A stretch of 64,000 nucleotides of DNA from Clostridia bacterium (GTDB lineage Bacteria > Bacillota > Clostridia > Lachnospirales > Anaerotignaceae), in the NCBI GenBank assembly GCA_022786605.1, contig JALFWW010000007.1:1-64000 (forward strand). The letters are read 5' to 3'. The notes under the pieces were generated by a model that saw only the letters and a list, made by a program, of their open reading frames with translations, made no database searches and was not told where the DNA came from. The position numbers and the translations under genes are program-made. Of this stretch, positions 33,970 through 42,771 are shown piece by piece. The first letter of the stretch is position 1. Every line of letters begins with the position of its first letter.

Positions 33970-35250
33970 ATGGAGAAATTCCAGCAGGAAAATCTGGAAC
34001 ATATTCAGGAGATATTTTCTCAAAAAACGGGGGTGCATTTTCCGATACAGAAAAAGTCGCAGATCGGCTTGGGAAAAGCGGTGGTTTTGGCTGCGGCACT
34101 TCTATGCTTTTTGATGGCAACAGGCTTTGCGGTAGTGAAATTTTCTTCTTTGAAGGGAGATGAAGTGCGGCTTCGGGGGACATATGAAGGAAACGGCGTT
34201 GTTTCTGTGTGGGTGGAAAATGAATCAGACAGAAATCTTGTTTTTCAGCCTAATCTGCGGCTCATGCAGTATAAAGCAGGGGTGGAAATTCCACGGAAGG
34301 GCGGCGGACAGGTCACGTTTTGGCATACAGATGTTGCCGCTCATTCCCAAGGAGTTATGACCATAGATATGTCCAATGCTTATGATCTGGCGCAGTTGGA
34401 GGAGCCGCTGGAAAACGATTGGTATGAATTGATATTGACCAATAACGGGTTTGCTTTTGGTCAGGATTGGAAATGCAGTATAGATTTTTCGGGCACGTCT
34501 GTTGCGGCAGAATCTATGGAATATCCAGAGGGAGAAGTGGATTTGCAGGTGGAAGCGGTGGAAGAAAGTCTGGCATTTTATTTCCAGAAGTCCGCTCTGG
34601 AAAAATACCAGCGGACGGCACTGGAAGAAGCCTATCAGCAGGCTTATGAAAATCTGCCTGTATTTCAAAATGGGAAAGTTGTATCGGCAGTATCACCAGT
34701 GCTGCCGGGGAACCGTATCCAGACAGAAATGTGTTTGACGGTACAAGAGCCGCCGAAAGGCGTGATCTGGGATGAAACGCTCCCGCCAGAGAAACAGCAT
34801 GAACAGATGGGGCTGAACTGGAGCACCTATGATAGTTTTGGCAGACTCATTGGGGCAAAAGGAGAATATGCTATGGTATTGTCGGTGCTGGTGCCTTTGC
34901 AAGACTATGGGGATGGCGCCAGGGGATTGCCGTTGTTTTATGTGATGGTTTACGACAGGGAAGAAATCCAAAAAGATGGCGCCTGTGCCTTTATCCACGG
35001 GCAGACAGTAACCTTTGCGGAATTGGAAGAAAGAAAAGTATTTGAGGATGAAAAATATGCCGCGTATGATGTAAGTGACTATGTCTATGGTGATGTGGAA
35101 AGTTATTTGCGGGCATATTTCCGGCAGAATCCTGATGTTGCGCAAAATGAGCAGACGCGGCAGCGGATACAGAGTTTCTATACATATTACGCAGAACATC
35201 TGTCGGAATCAGTGCTGTATTTGCGTGAGGCACAGGAAATGAGAAAATAA
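33970..35250 (+). CDS. Putative membrane-bound anti-sigma factor
   Basis: 426 residues. A short cytoplasmic N-terminus (about 1-34), one membrane span (about 35-57: KAVVLAAALLCFLMATGFAVV) and a large extracytoplasmic domain with beta-rich character. No zinc-binding HxxxCxxC motif, so it is not a classic ZAS anti-sigma; the anti-sigma role is inferred from topology and from its place right behind the sigma gene. ATG 33970 is 7 bases from GGAGG. ATG 33964, overlapping the sigma stop, is the alternative but is only 1 base from that site. Confidence 0.75.
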   Translation: MEKFQQENLEHIQEIFSQKTGVHFPIQKKSQIGLGKAVVLAAALLCFLMATGFAVVKFSSLKGDEVRLRGTYEGNGVVSVWVENESDRNLVFQPNLRLMQYKAGVEIPRKGGGQVTFWHTDVAAHSQGVMTIDMSNAYDLAQLEEPLENDWYELILTNNGFAFGQDWKCSIDFSGTSVAAESMEYPEGEVDLQVEAVEESLAFYFQKSALEKYQRTALEEAYQQAYENLPVFQNGKVVSAVSPVLPGNRIQTEMCLTVQEPPKGVIWDETLPPEKQHEQMGLNWSTYDSFGRLIGAKGEYAMVLSVLVPLQDYGDGARGLPLFYVMVYDREEIQKDGACAFIHGQTVTFAELEERKVFEDEKYAAYDVSDYVYGDVESYLRAYFRQNPDVAQNEQTRQRIQSFYTYYAEHLSESVLYLREAQEMRK

Positions 35251-35251
35251 A

Positions 35252-35294
35252 AAAGCAGGAAGGTACAAAACAAAAATTTTGTACCTTCCTGTCA
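35252..35294. terminator. Bidirectional terminator
   Basis: CAGGAAGGTACAAAA pairs perfectly with TTTTGTACCTTCCTG around CAAAAA. It separates the anti-sigma gene from the convergent Fur-family gene. Confidence 0.8.
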
Positions 35295-35319
35295 TGTTTG
35301 GATGCTGTATGAAAAAAGC

Positions 35320-35745
35320 TTATACCTCTTCTTCTGCCTTTTTGCAGGCAGCACATGTGCCATAAAGAATCAGCTGTTCATGATCCACTTCAAAATCCAG
35401 CGGTTTGGAAAGCTTTTTGTGCAGGTCTGTCAATTCCTCGTTATATAAGTCTGAAACGCAGCCGCAAACGGTGCAGACCGTATGCGGATGGCAGTGAACC
35501 TGCGCATCATAACGGGCACTTCCTTCCCCTACATTCAGTTCCTGTACCAGTCCAAGATGTTTGAAAAAGTCCAGTGTTTTATAAACAGTAGCCAGACTCA
35601 TGGTAGGATTGGTGGCTTCCAATGTGCGGTAAATGGTTTCCGCATTGGGATGTTCTGTGGAATGCAGCAGCATATTGTACACAGCGATTCTCTGGGGTGT
35701 TACCTTGAGCCCTTTTTCTCGCAGCACTTGTGCCGTTTCTTTCAT
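35320..35745 (-). CDS. Fur-family metal/peroxide regulator (PerR-like)
   Basis: 141 residues. Winged helix (about 12-75: KVTPQRIAVYNMLLHS, PTMSLATVYKTLDFF) and a C-terminal metal domain with HCHPHTVCTVCGC (about 87-99) and a second CAAC pair near the end, giving the structural zinc site. SARYDAQVH fits the regulatory metal site of PerR/Fur. PerR, Fur and Zur cannot be separated safely by eye. ATG 35745 is 7 bases from GGAGG; TTG 35751 is unlikely. Confidence 0.88.
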   Translation of the reverse strand: MKETAQVLREKGLKVTPQRIAVYNMLLHSTEHPNAETIYRTLEATNPTMSLATVYKTLDFFKHLGLVQELNVGEGSARYDAQVHCHPHTVCTVCGCVSDLYNEELTDLHKKLSKPLDFEVDHEQLILYGTCAACKKAEEEV

Positions 35746-35763
35746 AGGCAACCCTCCTAACTA

Positions 35764-35785
35764 ATAATTATTCTTATATAATAAT
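35764..35785 (-). promoter_or_regulatory. Fur/PerR-box-like dyad before the fur-family gene
   Basis: ATAATTAT-TCTTAT-ATAATAAT (one arm mismatch) lies 19-40 bases before the start codon, in the AT-rich form typical of Fur/PerR boxes. It suggests autoregulation. Confidence 0.55.
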
Positions 35786-35893
35786 AATAGATAAAAAGGA
35801 ATTCGTCAAGTGCCAGAAAGTGGTAATATTGAACAAAATTTTCTTTTATGCTAAAATAAGAGAAAATTTCTAAACAAGAAAAGAGGGAAACAT

Positions 35894-36400
35894 GTGCATA
35901 TTGTGTTATTAGAGCCAGAAATTCCACAGAACGCGGGCAATATCGCCAGAACCTGCGCTGTGACCAATACAGTGCTGCATTTGATCAAGCCCTTGGGATT
36001 TTCCGTAGAGGATAAATATTTGAAACGGGCAGGGCTGGATTATTGGAAACTGCTGGATATTCGGTATTATGAAAATTTTCAGGATTTTCTGGACAAAAAT
36101 CCAGGCGCTAAAATCTGGATGGCAACCACAAAAGCAAAGCATGTCTATACGGATGTCACTTTTGGGGAAAATGATTATTTGATGTTTGGGAAGGAAAGCG
36201 CAGGGATTCCAGAGGAAATTCTGCTGCAGTATCCCGATACCGCCATCCGCATTCCCATGTTGGAGGCGGCAAGAAGTCTGAATCTGTCCAATTCCGTAGC
36301 GATCATCATTTATGAGGCATTGCGTCAGCAGGGATTTCCCGGCATGCTCCAAGAAGGGGAACTGCACCGTCATACATGGGCAGAAGCGAAAACAGAATAA
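35894..36400 (+). CDS. trmL: tRNA (cytidine(34)-2'-O)-methyltransferase
   Basis: 168 residues. SPOUT fold: VLLEPEIPQNAGNIARTC at the start, LIKPLGFSVEDKYLKRAGLDYW (about 30-51), then LMFGKESAGIPEEIL and IPMLEAARSLNLSNSVAIIIYEALRQ, the knotted SAM site. It methylates the wobble ribose of tRNA-Leu. GTG start with GAGGGA 5 bases upstream. Confidence 0.92.
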   Translation: MHIVLLEPEIPQNAGNIARTCAVTNTVLHLIKPLGFSVEDKYLKRAGLDYWKLLDIRYYENFQDFLDKNPGAKIWMATTKAKHVYTDVTFGENDYLMFGKESAGIPEEILLQYPDTAIRIPMLEAARSLNLSNSVAIIIYEALRQQGFPGMLQEGELHRHTWAEAKTE

Positions 36401-36474
36401 AAAGAGAAAAAAGAGAAAAAAAGAGAACCGAAACCGGAAAGAGGGCAGATGTTCTCTTTTTTGTTTGCAAAAGA

Positions 36475-36514
36475 AAAACAGAGAGAAACTTGCGTTTCTC
36501 TCTGTTTGTTTTTT
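36475..36514. terminator. Bidirectional terminator
   Basis: AAACAGAGAGAAAC pairs with GTTTCTCTCTGTTT and is followed by GTTTTTTG. It ends trmL and lies 45 bases past the stop of the convergent aminotransferase. Confidence 0.8.
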
Positions 36515-36557
36515 GTGCAGGCAATGCCATAATCAAATGGCTGATTTTGCAGTCAAA

Positions 36558-37757
36558 TTATTTGTTGCCAGCTGCTTTGTAAGCTTCGATACCTTTGCCC
36601 AAGAGTTCGATACCTCTAGCCATATCGTCTGCGTTCAGGATGTAAGCGATACGCAGTTCGTTTTTGCCGATACCGGGTGTAGCGTAGAAGCCTTCAGCGG
36701 GAGCATACATAACTGTTTCGTTGTTTTCTCTGAATTCTTTCAGCAGGAACAGCAGCAGATCTTCTGTGTTTTCAACGGGCAGTTTGCATGTGATGTAGAA
36801 AGCACCGCCGGGTTTTTCGCAAACAACGCCGGGGATCTTTTTCAGTGCATCATATGTAACGTCTCTTCTGTGTTCATATTCAGCTCTTACGCTGTTGAAG
36901 AAGTCAGCAGGCAGTTTGTACATTGCTGTAGCGCCAACCATGTCCAGTGTAGGTACGCACAGACGACCCATAGCGATTTTGAATACCTGAGCCATGTATT
37001 CTTTGTTTTTACATACCATGCAGCCGATACGAGCGCCGCAAGCGGAGAATCTCTTGGAAACGGAGTCGATGATGATTACTCTGTCTTCGATGTCAGCCAG
37101 CTGACCGAAGGATGTCATTTCTCTGCCGTCGTAAGCGAATTCTCTGTAAACTTCGTCAGCCAGGATCCACAGATCATGTTCTTTTGCGAAGTCAGCGATA
37201 ACTCTCATGTCTTCTCTGGACAGGATGCAGCCTGTAGGGTTACCAGGGTTAACGATGGAAATCATTTTTGTTTTGTCTGTTACAACTGCTTCCAGTCTTT
37301 CTCTGATAGCGTATTTGTAACCTTCTTCAGCGTATGTGGTAACGGGTTTTACAACACCGTCAGCAGCCTGAATGAATGTCAGGTAGTTTGTGTAGTAAGG
37401 TTCAGCAACGATAACTTCATCGCCGGGGTTGATGATGGACAGGAAAGCCAGTGTCAGTGCTTCGGAACCGCCGCTTGTGATCAGAACGTCGTTTCTTTCC
37501 AGATTCATGTCGAATCTCTTGAAATATTCAACGATAGCGTCCTGCAGTTCAGGCAGACCCCAGGAACCAGCGTAAGCCAGTACTTTCTGGTCAAAGCCTT
37601 TTACTGCTTCCCAGAATACGGAAGGTGTTTCAATGTCAGGCTGACCAATGTTCAGGTGGTAGATTTTTACACCTTCAGCTTTTGCAGCGTCAGCCAGAGG
37701 GTTGAATTTTCTAATAGGGGAGTTCTGCATTGCCTGCACTCTGTCGGAAATTCTCAT
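36558..37757 (-). CDS. Pyridoxal-phosphate-dependent aminotransferase (aspartate aminotransferase family)
   Basis: 399 residues, fold-type I class I/II. IYHLNIGQPDIETP near 30, SGGSEALTLAFL near 100, VNPGNPTGCILS near 165, ADEVYREF near 200, and the PLP lysine in SVSKRFSACGARIGCM near 235. C-terminal arginine region PGIGKNELRIAY. The substrate is probably aspartate or an aromatic/branched amino acid. ATG 37757 is 10 bases after AAGGAGA; GTG 37766 is too near. A well-formed promoter at 37909-37936 gives a leader of about 145 bases. Confidence 0.88.
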   Translation of the reverse strand: MRISDRVQAMQNSPIRKFNPLADAAKAEGVKIYHLNIGQPDIETPSVFWEAVKGFDQKVLAYAGSWGLPELQDAIVEYFKRFDMNLERNDVLITSGGSEALTLAFLSIINPGDEVIVAEPYYTNYLTFIQAADGVVKPVTTYAEEGYKYAIRERLEAVVTDKTKMISIVNPGNPTGCILSREDMRVIADFAKEHDLWILADEVYREFAYDGREMTSFGQLADIEDRVIIIDSVSKRFSACGARIGCMVCKNKEYMAQVFKIAMGRLCVPTLDMVGATAMYKLPADFFNSVRAEYEHRRDVTYDALKKIPGVVCEKPGGAFYITCKLPVENTEDLLLFLLKEFRENNETVMYAPAEGFYATPGIGKNELRIAYILNADDMARGIELLGKGIEAYKAAGNK

Positions 37758-37908
37758 GTCTTTCACTTCTCCTTTTTATTGATATTTTTTACAATAAATC
37801 ATTTCTTGCTTGTGAGAAAACGAATTCCTTTCATTGAATGAACAAAAGTTCAGCGTCTGTCCATTTTCACGATAGAAAGGAGTTGGTTTCGCTTCTGCTT
37901 GCAATAAT

Positions 37909-37936
37909 AGTATATCACTTTTGGCAGGAAAAGCAA
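37909..37936 (-). promoter_or_regulatory. Promoter of the aminotransferase gene
   Basis: Minus strand TTGCTT (37936-37931), 16-base spacer, TATACT (37914-37909). The leader shows no T-box specifier or antiterminator sequence. Confidence 0.6.
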
Positions 37937-38420
37937 GTGGCACTGTGAAAATTTCTACAAAGTGGGGGAAGTTTGTGTATTATTTCGTATACTTTTGGCA
38001 GGAAAACGGTGAAGAAGGTGTTTTTTATTGAGTTTATACCATAGGCAATGAAAAAGAGTTTCTCAAATCTGGAAAAATTGATGAGAAAAGAAACGTTGTT
38101 TACCTGTTGATTTTTTTCGAATATAGCAATATGGCAGAAAGAAGAAATCCGGGCTGCCAAAGAGCATGTATGGCAGAAAAAACCTGCCAGCGGTGAGAAT
38201 ACGGGGATTTTCTTTGGTTCTGACAGAAAAACAGGGGAAATGGGACAAAAAAGAAAGCCAAAAAGTTAGAAAATTTTTTGACAAAGTATTTGGATGAAAA
38301 AAAGAACAAACAATATTTTTGATATAAAATAAAGAGAAAACCACAAAGTGTTCCAATGGGTGCCCCGTCATGGGACAAGAGAGGATTTTCGGGAAGAAAC
38401 AGGAGATTTCTCAAAAGAAA
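37937..38420. other. Long AT-rich intergenic stretch without a recognised gene
   Basis: About 480 bp between divergent transcription units. No frame with a ribosome site was found. It contains TTGACA near 38278 and TTGATATAAAAT near 38317, but not at promoter spacing. A GC-richer patch (38350-38385) lies before the hairpin at 38424-38466. A small RNA on the plus strand ending at that hairpin is possible but unproven. Confidence 0.4.
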
Positions 38421-38423
38421 AAA

Positions 38424-38467
38424 GCGTAGGCGAATCATGGATTTACCATTTTTGTCTACGCTTTTGA
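38424..38467 (-). terminator. Terminator of the two-component operon
   Basis: AAAAGCGTAG pairs with CTACGCTTTT. It lies 33 bases past the histidine-kinase stop; A/T runs flank both sides. Confidence 0.7.
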
Positions 38468-38499
38468 GAAAGGATGAAATTGTTATCTTTTTTGCAATG

Positions 38500-40428
38500 T
38501 TAATTTTCTGCTTCTCCAGCAATTGTCTGGGGATGTGTTTCCGGCAGAGATGCCCGGGCGAAACGTACCTGTGCCTTGAACAGATCGCCGTCGATGGAAA
38601 GGGTGAATTTCCCTTTTTGCAGGTCCACCAGGGAGCGGGCGATGTTCAGTCCCAGACCGCTGCCTTCTGTGGAACGGGAACTGTCGCCTCGGACAAAACG
38701 TTCCATCAGCTCATCAGGATCAATGTTCAGCTGATCCCGGGATACATTTTTCACAGTGATGAATACCATATCCGCATTTTGTTTTACCTGCAGATAGACC
38801 CGTGTGTTGGGCTGAGAATATTTGCAGGCGTTGCTTAGCAGATTGCTCAGGACACGCCACATGAGGTTGCCGTCCACCAGACCGTAAACGATTTCGTTTT
38901 CCGGCGCGTTGATGATGGCTTCCAGTTGAGCCGCCTCCAGTTTTTCCTCATATTCTCCCACAGCCTGCTGCACCAGTTCCACAATGTCCGTGCATGCCAG
39001 AGAACAGTGGATGTTGCCTGTGGAGGCTTTGGAGGCTTCTACCAGGTCTTCTGTCAGTTTTTTCAGCCGACGGGACTGGCGGTCCAGCACTTCAATGTAG
39101 GCGGAAGCCTGCCCAGTCAGTTCCTCTTTTTTCAGCAGGTCCACATAGTTGATGATGGATGTGAGAGGGGTTTTGATGTCATGAGATACATTGGTGATCA
39201 GTTCTGTTCGCAGACGTTCACTTTTCATTTTCTGATTCAGAGCAATGGCAATGCCTTCGGAAATATTGTTCAGGTCCTCCCCGTGCTGACGGAAAGAACG
39301 GAACATGCGGCGGGTATCTACCTTATATTCCAGATTGCCGGCGGAAAGCTGTTTGCCGGCGCGGCTCAATTTCTGCCATTGTGCAGCAATGGAACAAAAC
39401 ACAATGAGCAGGACGAAATTCAGTATCATGACAATGCCTGCCGCATAGGTGCTGGTAAGATAGATGGAAGAAATCACCAGCCAGCCTACTGCCACTTTCC
39501 ATGTGACGGGCAAAGCGTGAATGGCATCGCCAATGGTGCTGAGAATGGCTTTGCATACCATCCAGAAAAATTTCACGATATAATACAGCAGGGCATTCCG
39601 CCACCAGCCGCCTTTTTTCAAACGGGCGGACATGGTCATAAGCAAAGCCAGTGTTAGGGCTTCCAATATAAAAAATCCGAAAAACACAGCCAGCATCCGG
39701 GAAATGTCCAGATCGCCATAATAGGCGCTGCCGGAAATGATCCCTGTTGTCAGGGCTATGGTACCGCTCCAGAGCAGGAGATAAACATCCAGAGGGATTC
39801 GATCCTGTACATTCAGCACGATTTCCTCACTTTCGCCCCGATGTCCCGCGGCGCAGAGCAGATAGATAAAAGATACTGCCAGCACCAACAGGCTTACAAG
39901 AGCAATGAGAAACAGCCAGTAGCCCAATGACATAGTCAGGCTGTAGAGCCGATAGGTGAGCCAATAGTTATCCGGCGCTGCAAGGGGATCGGCGACATAG
40001 GCAACCACTGTGTAGGCAACCGGAACGTCAAAATACCTATATTCGCCGTTTGCGTCCCGCGCTTCATTGTAGTAGAAGGAATAAGATGTGGTCAATCCGA
40101 TTTTTTCGGGTTTTTCGCTTTTGGTTACCAGACTCCCGTTATAGTCATAGAGTTCAAAGGCAAAATTGGTCTTGCCGTTGGAAAAAAATTGGGCGATTTC
40201 TTCTGATCCTGCGCCATCTACATACCAGCGCACCACATTATCGGAATAACTGTAGGTGGTGTTTTCGCACCAGGGGGTATCGTAGTAGGATTTTTTCTGG
40301 TCGCTGAAAATGCCGCTTTCTCCGGCGAACAATATCCCGACAATGCTGAAAAAGGCTGTCATGCCCGCAATCATCACCAGAAAGATGCAGGTCACCTTGA
40401 TTCCCAGATTGTGGGTTGCTTTTGTCAT
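38500..40428 (-). CDS. Sensor histidine kinase
   Basis: 642 residues. A first membrane span at about 10-32, an extracytoplasmic region (about 33-155), about five further spans to residue 340, a HAMP-like linker, then HisKA with His416 (NVSHDIKTPL) and HATPase (LSNACKYS N-box near 530, EGSGLGLNIARSLVDLQKG G-box near 595). It senses an unknown envelope signal and phosphorylates the response regulator whose gene overlaps its start by 4 bases. The many spans place it near the BceS-like or intramembrane-sensing kinases only loosely. Confidence 0.9.
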   Translation of the reverse strand: MTKATHNLGIKVTCIFLVMIAGMTAFFSIVGILFAGESGIFSDQKKSYYDTPWCENTTYSYSDNVVRWYVDGAGSEEIAQFFSNGKTNFAFELYDYNGSLVTKSEKPEKIGLTTSYSFYYNEARDANGEYRYFDVPVAYTVVAYVADPLAAPDNYWLTYRLYSLTMSLGYWLFLIALVSLLVLAVSFIYLLCAAGHRGESEEIVLNVQDRIPLDVYLLLWSGTIALTTGIISGSAYYGDLDISRMLAVFFGFFILEALTLALLMTMSARLKKGGWWRNALLYYIVKFFWMVCKAILSTIGDAIHALPVTWKVAVGWLVISSIYLTSTYAAGIVMILNFVLLIVFCSIAAQWQKLSRAGKQLSAGNLEYKVDTRRMFRSFRQHGEDLNNISEGIAIALNQKMKSERLRTELITNVSHDIKTPLTSIINYVDLLKKEELTGQASAYIEVLDRQSRRLKKLTEDLVEASKASTGNIHCSLACTDIVELVQQAVGEYEEKLEAAQLEAIINAPENEIVYGLVDGNLMWRVLSNLLSNACKYSQPNTRVYLQVKQNADMVFITVKNVSRDQLNIDPDELMERFVRGDSSRSTEGSGLGLNIARSLVDLQKGKFTLSIDGDLFKAQVRFARASLPETHPQTIAGEAEN

Positions 40429-41123
40429 TCCTTCGCCTCCTTCTCCATTTTATAGCCCAAGCCCCAAACCACTTTCAGATACCGGGGCTCAGAGGGGTTG
40501 ATTTCGATTTTTTCCCGCAGATGGCGGATGTGAACAGCAACAACGCTGCCGGAGCCATAAGCGTCCTCATTCCAAATCTGTTCATAAATTTGATTGGAGG
40601 AAAATACACGTCCGGGATTTTCCATGAGCAGTTTCAGGATGTTGTATTCACTGGGTGTCAGGGAAACAGGTTCTCCATCTACGGTAACGGTTTTGGAATC
40701 GTCATCCAGATCAATGCCGCCGATGACCAGATGGGACGCTTTTTTTGCCATGCCGCCTAAAGAAGTATAGCGACGCAGATGGGATTTTACCCTTGCCAAA
40801 ACCTCGATGGGATTGAAAGGCTTTGTGATGTAGTCGTCAGCGCCGATGTTCAGCCCCAAAATCTTGTCGCTGTCCTCGCTTTTCGCTGTCAGCAGGATGA
40901 TGGGGATATTGTACTGTTCCCGCAGTTTGGCTGTGGCGGAAATACCGTCCATTTGGGGCATCATCACGTCCATGAGCACCAGATGGATGTCGTTATGAGC
41001 AACGACGTCCAGTGCTTCTTTTCCGGTGAAAGCAGTGAAGATTTTGTAATTTTCTGTGGAAAGATAAATGGATAAAGCGGACACAATGTCCTTTTCATCG
41101 TCACAAATCAAGATATTATACAT
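40425..41123 (-). CDS. OmpR/PhoB-family response regulator
   Basis: 232 residues. Receiver domain (about 1-115) with the phospho-acceptor Asp52 (LMDVMMPQMDG), acidic pair DDE at 9-11 and Lys near 105 (TKPFNPIEVLARV). A winged-helix C-terminal domain (about 130-228: GEPVSLTPSEYNILKLLMENPG, VAVHIRHLREKIE, VWGLGYKME). First gene of the operon with the kinase. Three TTTAAGA boxes upstream suggest positive autoregulation. Confidence 0.93.
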   Translation of the reverse strand: MYNILICDDEKDIVSALSIYLSTENYKIFTAFTGKEALDVVAHNDIHLVLMDVMMPQMDGISATAKLREQYNIPIILLTAKSEDSDKILGLNIGADDYITKPFNPIEVLARVKSHLRRYTSLGGMAKKASHLVIGGIDLDDDSKTVTVDGEPVSLTPSEYNILKLLMENPGRVFSSNQIYEQIWNEDAYGSGSVVAVHIRHLREKIEINPSEPRYLKVVWGLGYKMEKEAKE

Positions 41124-41147
41124 GGTTCATACACCTCCGAAGTTCTA

Positions 41148-41210
41148 ATTGTATTGTATCAATATTCCTTTTAAGAAAACAGGGAAAAAATATTTAAGAT
41201 TGCTTTAAGA
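41148..41210 (-). promoter_or_regulatory. Response-regulator promoter with three TCTTAAA boxes
   Basis: TTTAAGA (TCTTAAA on the minus strand) occurs at 41170-41176, 41193-41199 and 41204-41210, with starts 23 and 11 bp apart, matching the helical-turn spacing of OmpR/PhoB direct repeats. TACAAT at 41158-41153 (or 41153-41148) is the likely -10, so the boxes sit over and behind the -35 region. Confidence 0.6.
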
Positions 41211-41338
41211 TTGGCAGACAACCTTTTCTGTATGCCTATTCTACCACATGACAAAGTGAAAAGGGAGGATTTTGCGCAGGGATTTTTTACAAAAAATGGA
41301 ATGATTTTAGAACAAAGTAAAATTTTGATAAATAAAAA

Positions 41339-41372
41339 AACTGGAATCCTTTGTGTAAGGATTCCAGCAATA
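41339..41372 (-). terminator. Terminator of the M23 gene (solo repeat-family hairpin)
   Basis: CTGGAATCCTT pairs with AAGGATTCCAG; on the minus strand it is followed by TTTTTTTA. The plus-strand continuation (TTGTTTTCTGATGAAGGAGTGCC) matches the end of the interspersed repeat, so this is a truncated copy. Confidence 0.85.
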
Positions 41373-41425
41373 TTGTTTTCTGATGAAGGAGTGCCAAAAG
41401 AGGCGGTTCATTTATTCTGCCTGTA

Positions 41426-42556
41426 TTATTCGTAATCTCTCGGGTTTTGGTAAATGCCGTTGAGCTGAATCTCATAGTGGCAGTGGATGCCGGTGGACAT
41501 GCCAGTGGAACCAGTCATGGCAATGACATCGCCTTTTTTCACGGTGTCACCCACTTCTACCAGATTTTCGGAGTTGTGGGCATAAAGTGTAGTGAACCCA
41601 TTTCCATGGTCGATCTTCACATAATAACCATAATCATCATGGTATGTGGATTCTACAACGGTGCCTGCCGCTGTGGCGCTGATAGGCAGAATCTGGCTTC
41701 TGGTGGAAAGATCCATGCCTTTATGGACACGACCATCGCTGATGGAAGAATCACCGCCAGGATTGAATTCTGTGGAAATCACATATTCTTCCAGCGGATA
41801 GCCCATGGGTACGTTGCTGTACTGCGCCAGTGTTTCTGTTACATTTGTTGCCACATCCACAAAGGAAGCCCCTGTCAAATCCAGCATCACATTCATTTTA
41901 TCCAGCTGGGCGGAAAGGGATGTTGCTTTGTTGTAAGAAGTGGTGACGATAGTGGTGAATGTTTTTTCACCGCTCTGAGATGTACTGCCGTTTTCCAGAA
42001 TGGAAAGGCATGCATTGGAAAGATTCGCTTCTGCGGAAGCGGTATCGTTGTTTTCCATGGATGCTGCGGCTGTGCCGTCGGTGGAAGTGGTGGTTCCGTT
42101 CATGTTATTGATCTCTTCCGCAAGGCTCTGTTTGGTGTTTTCCAGCTCTGTCATCTTGTTTTCCAGTTCTTCTGTTTTCATCTGGATTTCGTTGATGTGC
42201 TGGGTGTATTCTTCGTTTTCGCTTTCCAGCATTTCTGTGCGCTGGGTCAGTTTGCGGTTTTCTTTTTCCATTTCCGCCAGCTGCTGCTGAGAGTTTGTCA
42301 GACGGTTTTGTGCCTGCAGATAGGAAACACCTGCGTAAGCGCCGCCGCCCAGTACCAGCAAAGCTGCCACAGACGCGGCAATAAGATGCCCTTTTTTCAG
42401 ATGCAGGGTCTTGGAGCCGTTCTTGTGGGACAGATGCAGTGTGATAAGATGCTTGTCCTCTGTGGCTTCTGTCTGTGTGTTTTCTGTATTTTCTGTCTGT
42501 TCTGTCAGAACATTTACTGTATCGTTATCTTTGGAGAAGTTTTGATTTTCTGCCAT
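41426..42556 (-). CDS. Membrane-anchored M23 metallopeptidase
   Basis: 376 residues. Cytoplasmic N-terminus rich in T, E and N (1-55), one span (about 56-78), a heptad coiled coil (about 80-150: LAEMEKENRKLTQRTEMLESENEE), then a C-terminal LytM/M23 domain (about 260-376) with H-x3-D in VHKGMD and the H-x-H of GIHCHYE; both zinc ligand sets are present. It probably cuts or regulates peptidoglycan outside the membrane; the coiled coil recalls EnvC/SpoIIQ-like proteins. AAAGGTG precedes the ATG. Confidence 0.88.
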   Translation of the reverse strand: MAENQNFSKDNDTVNVLTEQTENTENTQTEATEDKHLITLHLSHKNGSKTLHLKKGHLIAASVAALLVLGGGAYAGVSYLQAQNRLTNSQQQLAEMEKENRKLTQRTEMLESENEEYTQHINEIQMKTEELENKMTELENTKQSLAEEINNMNGTTTSTDGTAAASMENNDTASAEANLSNACLSILENGSTSQSGEKTFTTIVTTSYNKATSLSAQLDKMNVMLDLTGASFVDVATNVTETLAQYSNVPMGYPLEEYVISTEFNPGGDSSISDGRVHKGMDLSTRSQILPISATAAGTVVESTYHDDYGYYVKIDHGNGFTTLYAHNSENLVEVGDTVKKGDVIAMTGSTGMSTGIHCHYEIQLNGIYQNPRDYE

Positions 42557-42715
42557 GAGATCACCTTTCTGTGTTTTTATCCTGAATTAGTATACTAAAT
42601 AATCCAAAATTTGTAAACAAAAAGTTACGCATTTTTTACGATTGTTAATAAAATTTTAATAAATTGTCTGTTCTTTACGGGAAAATGAGAATTTCCTTTG
42701 AAAAAATCCCTTTTC

Positions 42716-42744
42716 TTGTAACGTGGAAATAACTGTGGTATAAT
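42716..42744 (+). promoter_or_regulatory. Strong promoter before the small basic ORF
   Basis: TTGTAA (42716-42721), 17-base spacer ending TGTGG, TATAAT (42739-42744). A perfect -10. Predicted start is near 42751. Confidence 0.75.
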
Positions 42745-42771
42745 AAAGTACCGGTTTCGGGAAGGGGAATC

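Noticed and set aside
36312-37841. 509-codon open frame on the plus strand
   Set aside because: It lies antisense to the aminotransferase at 36558, has no ribosome site and a Cys/Phe/Ser-rich nonsense composition.
37758-37908. T-box or riboswitch in the aminotransferase leader
   Set aside because: No T-box sequence, specifier loop or terminator/antiterminator pair could be found.
41447-42598. 383-codon open frame on the plus strand
   Set aside because: Antisense to the M23 peptidase; no ribosome site and Cys/Phe-rich.
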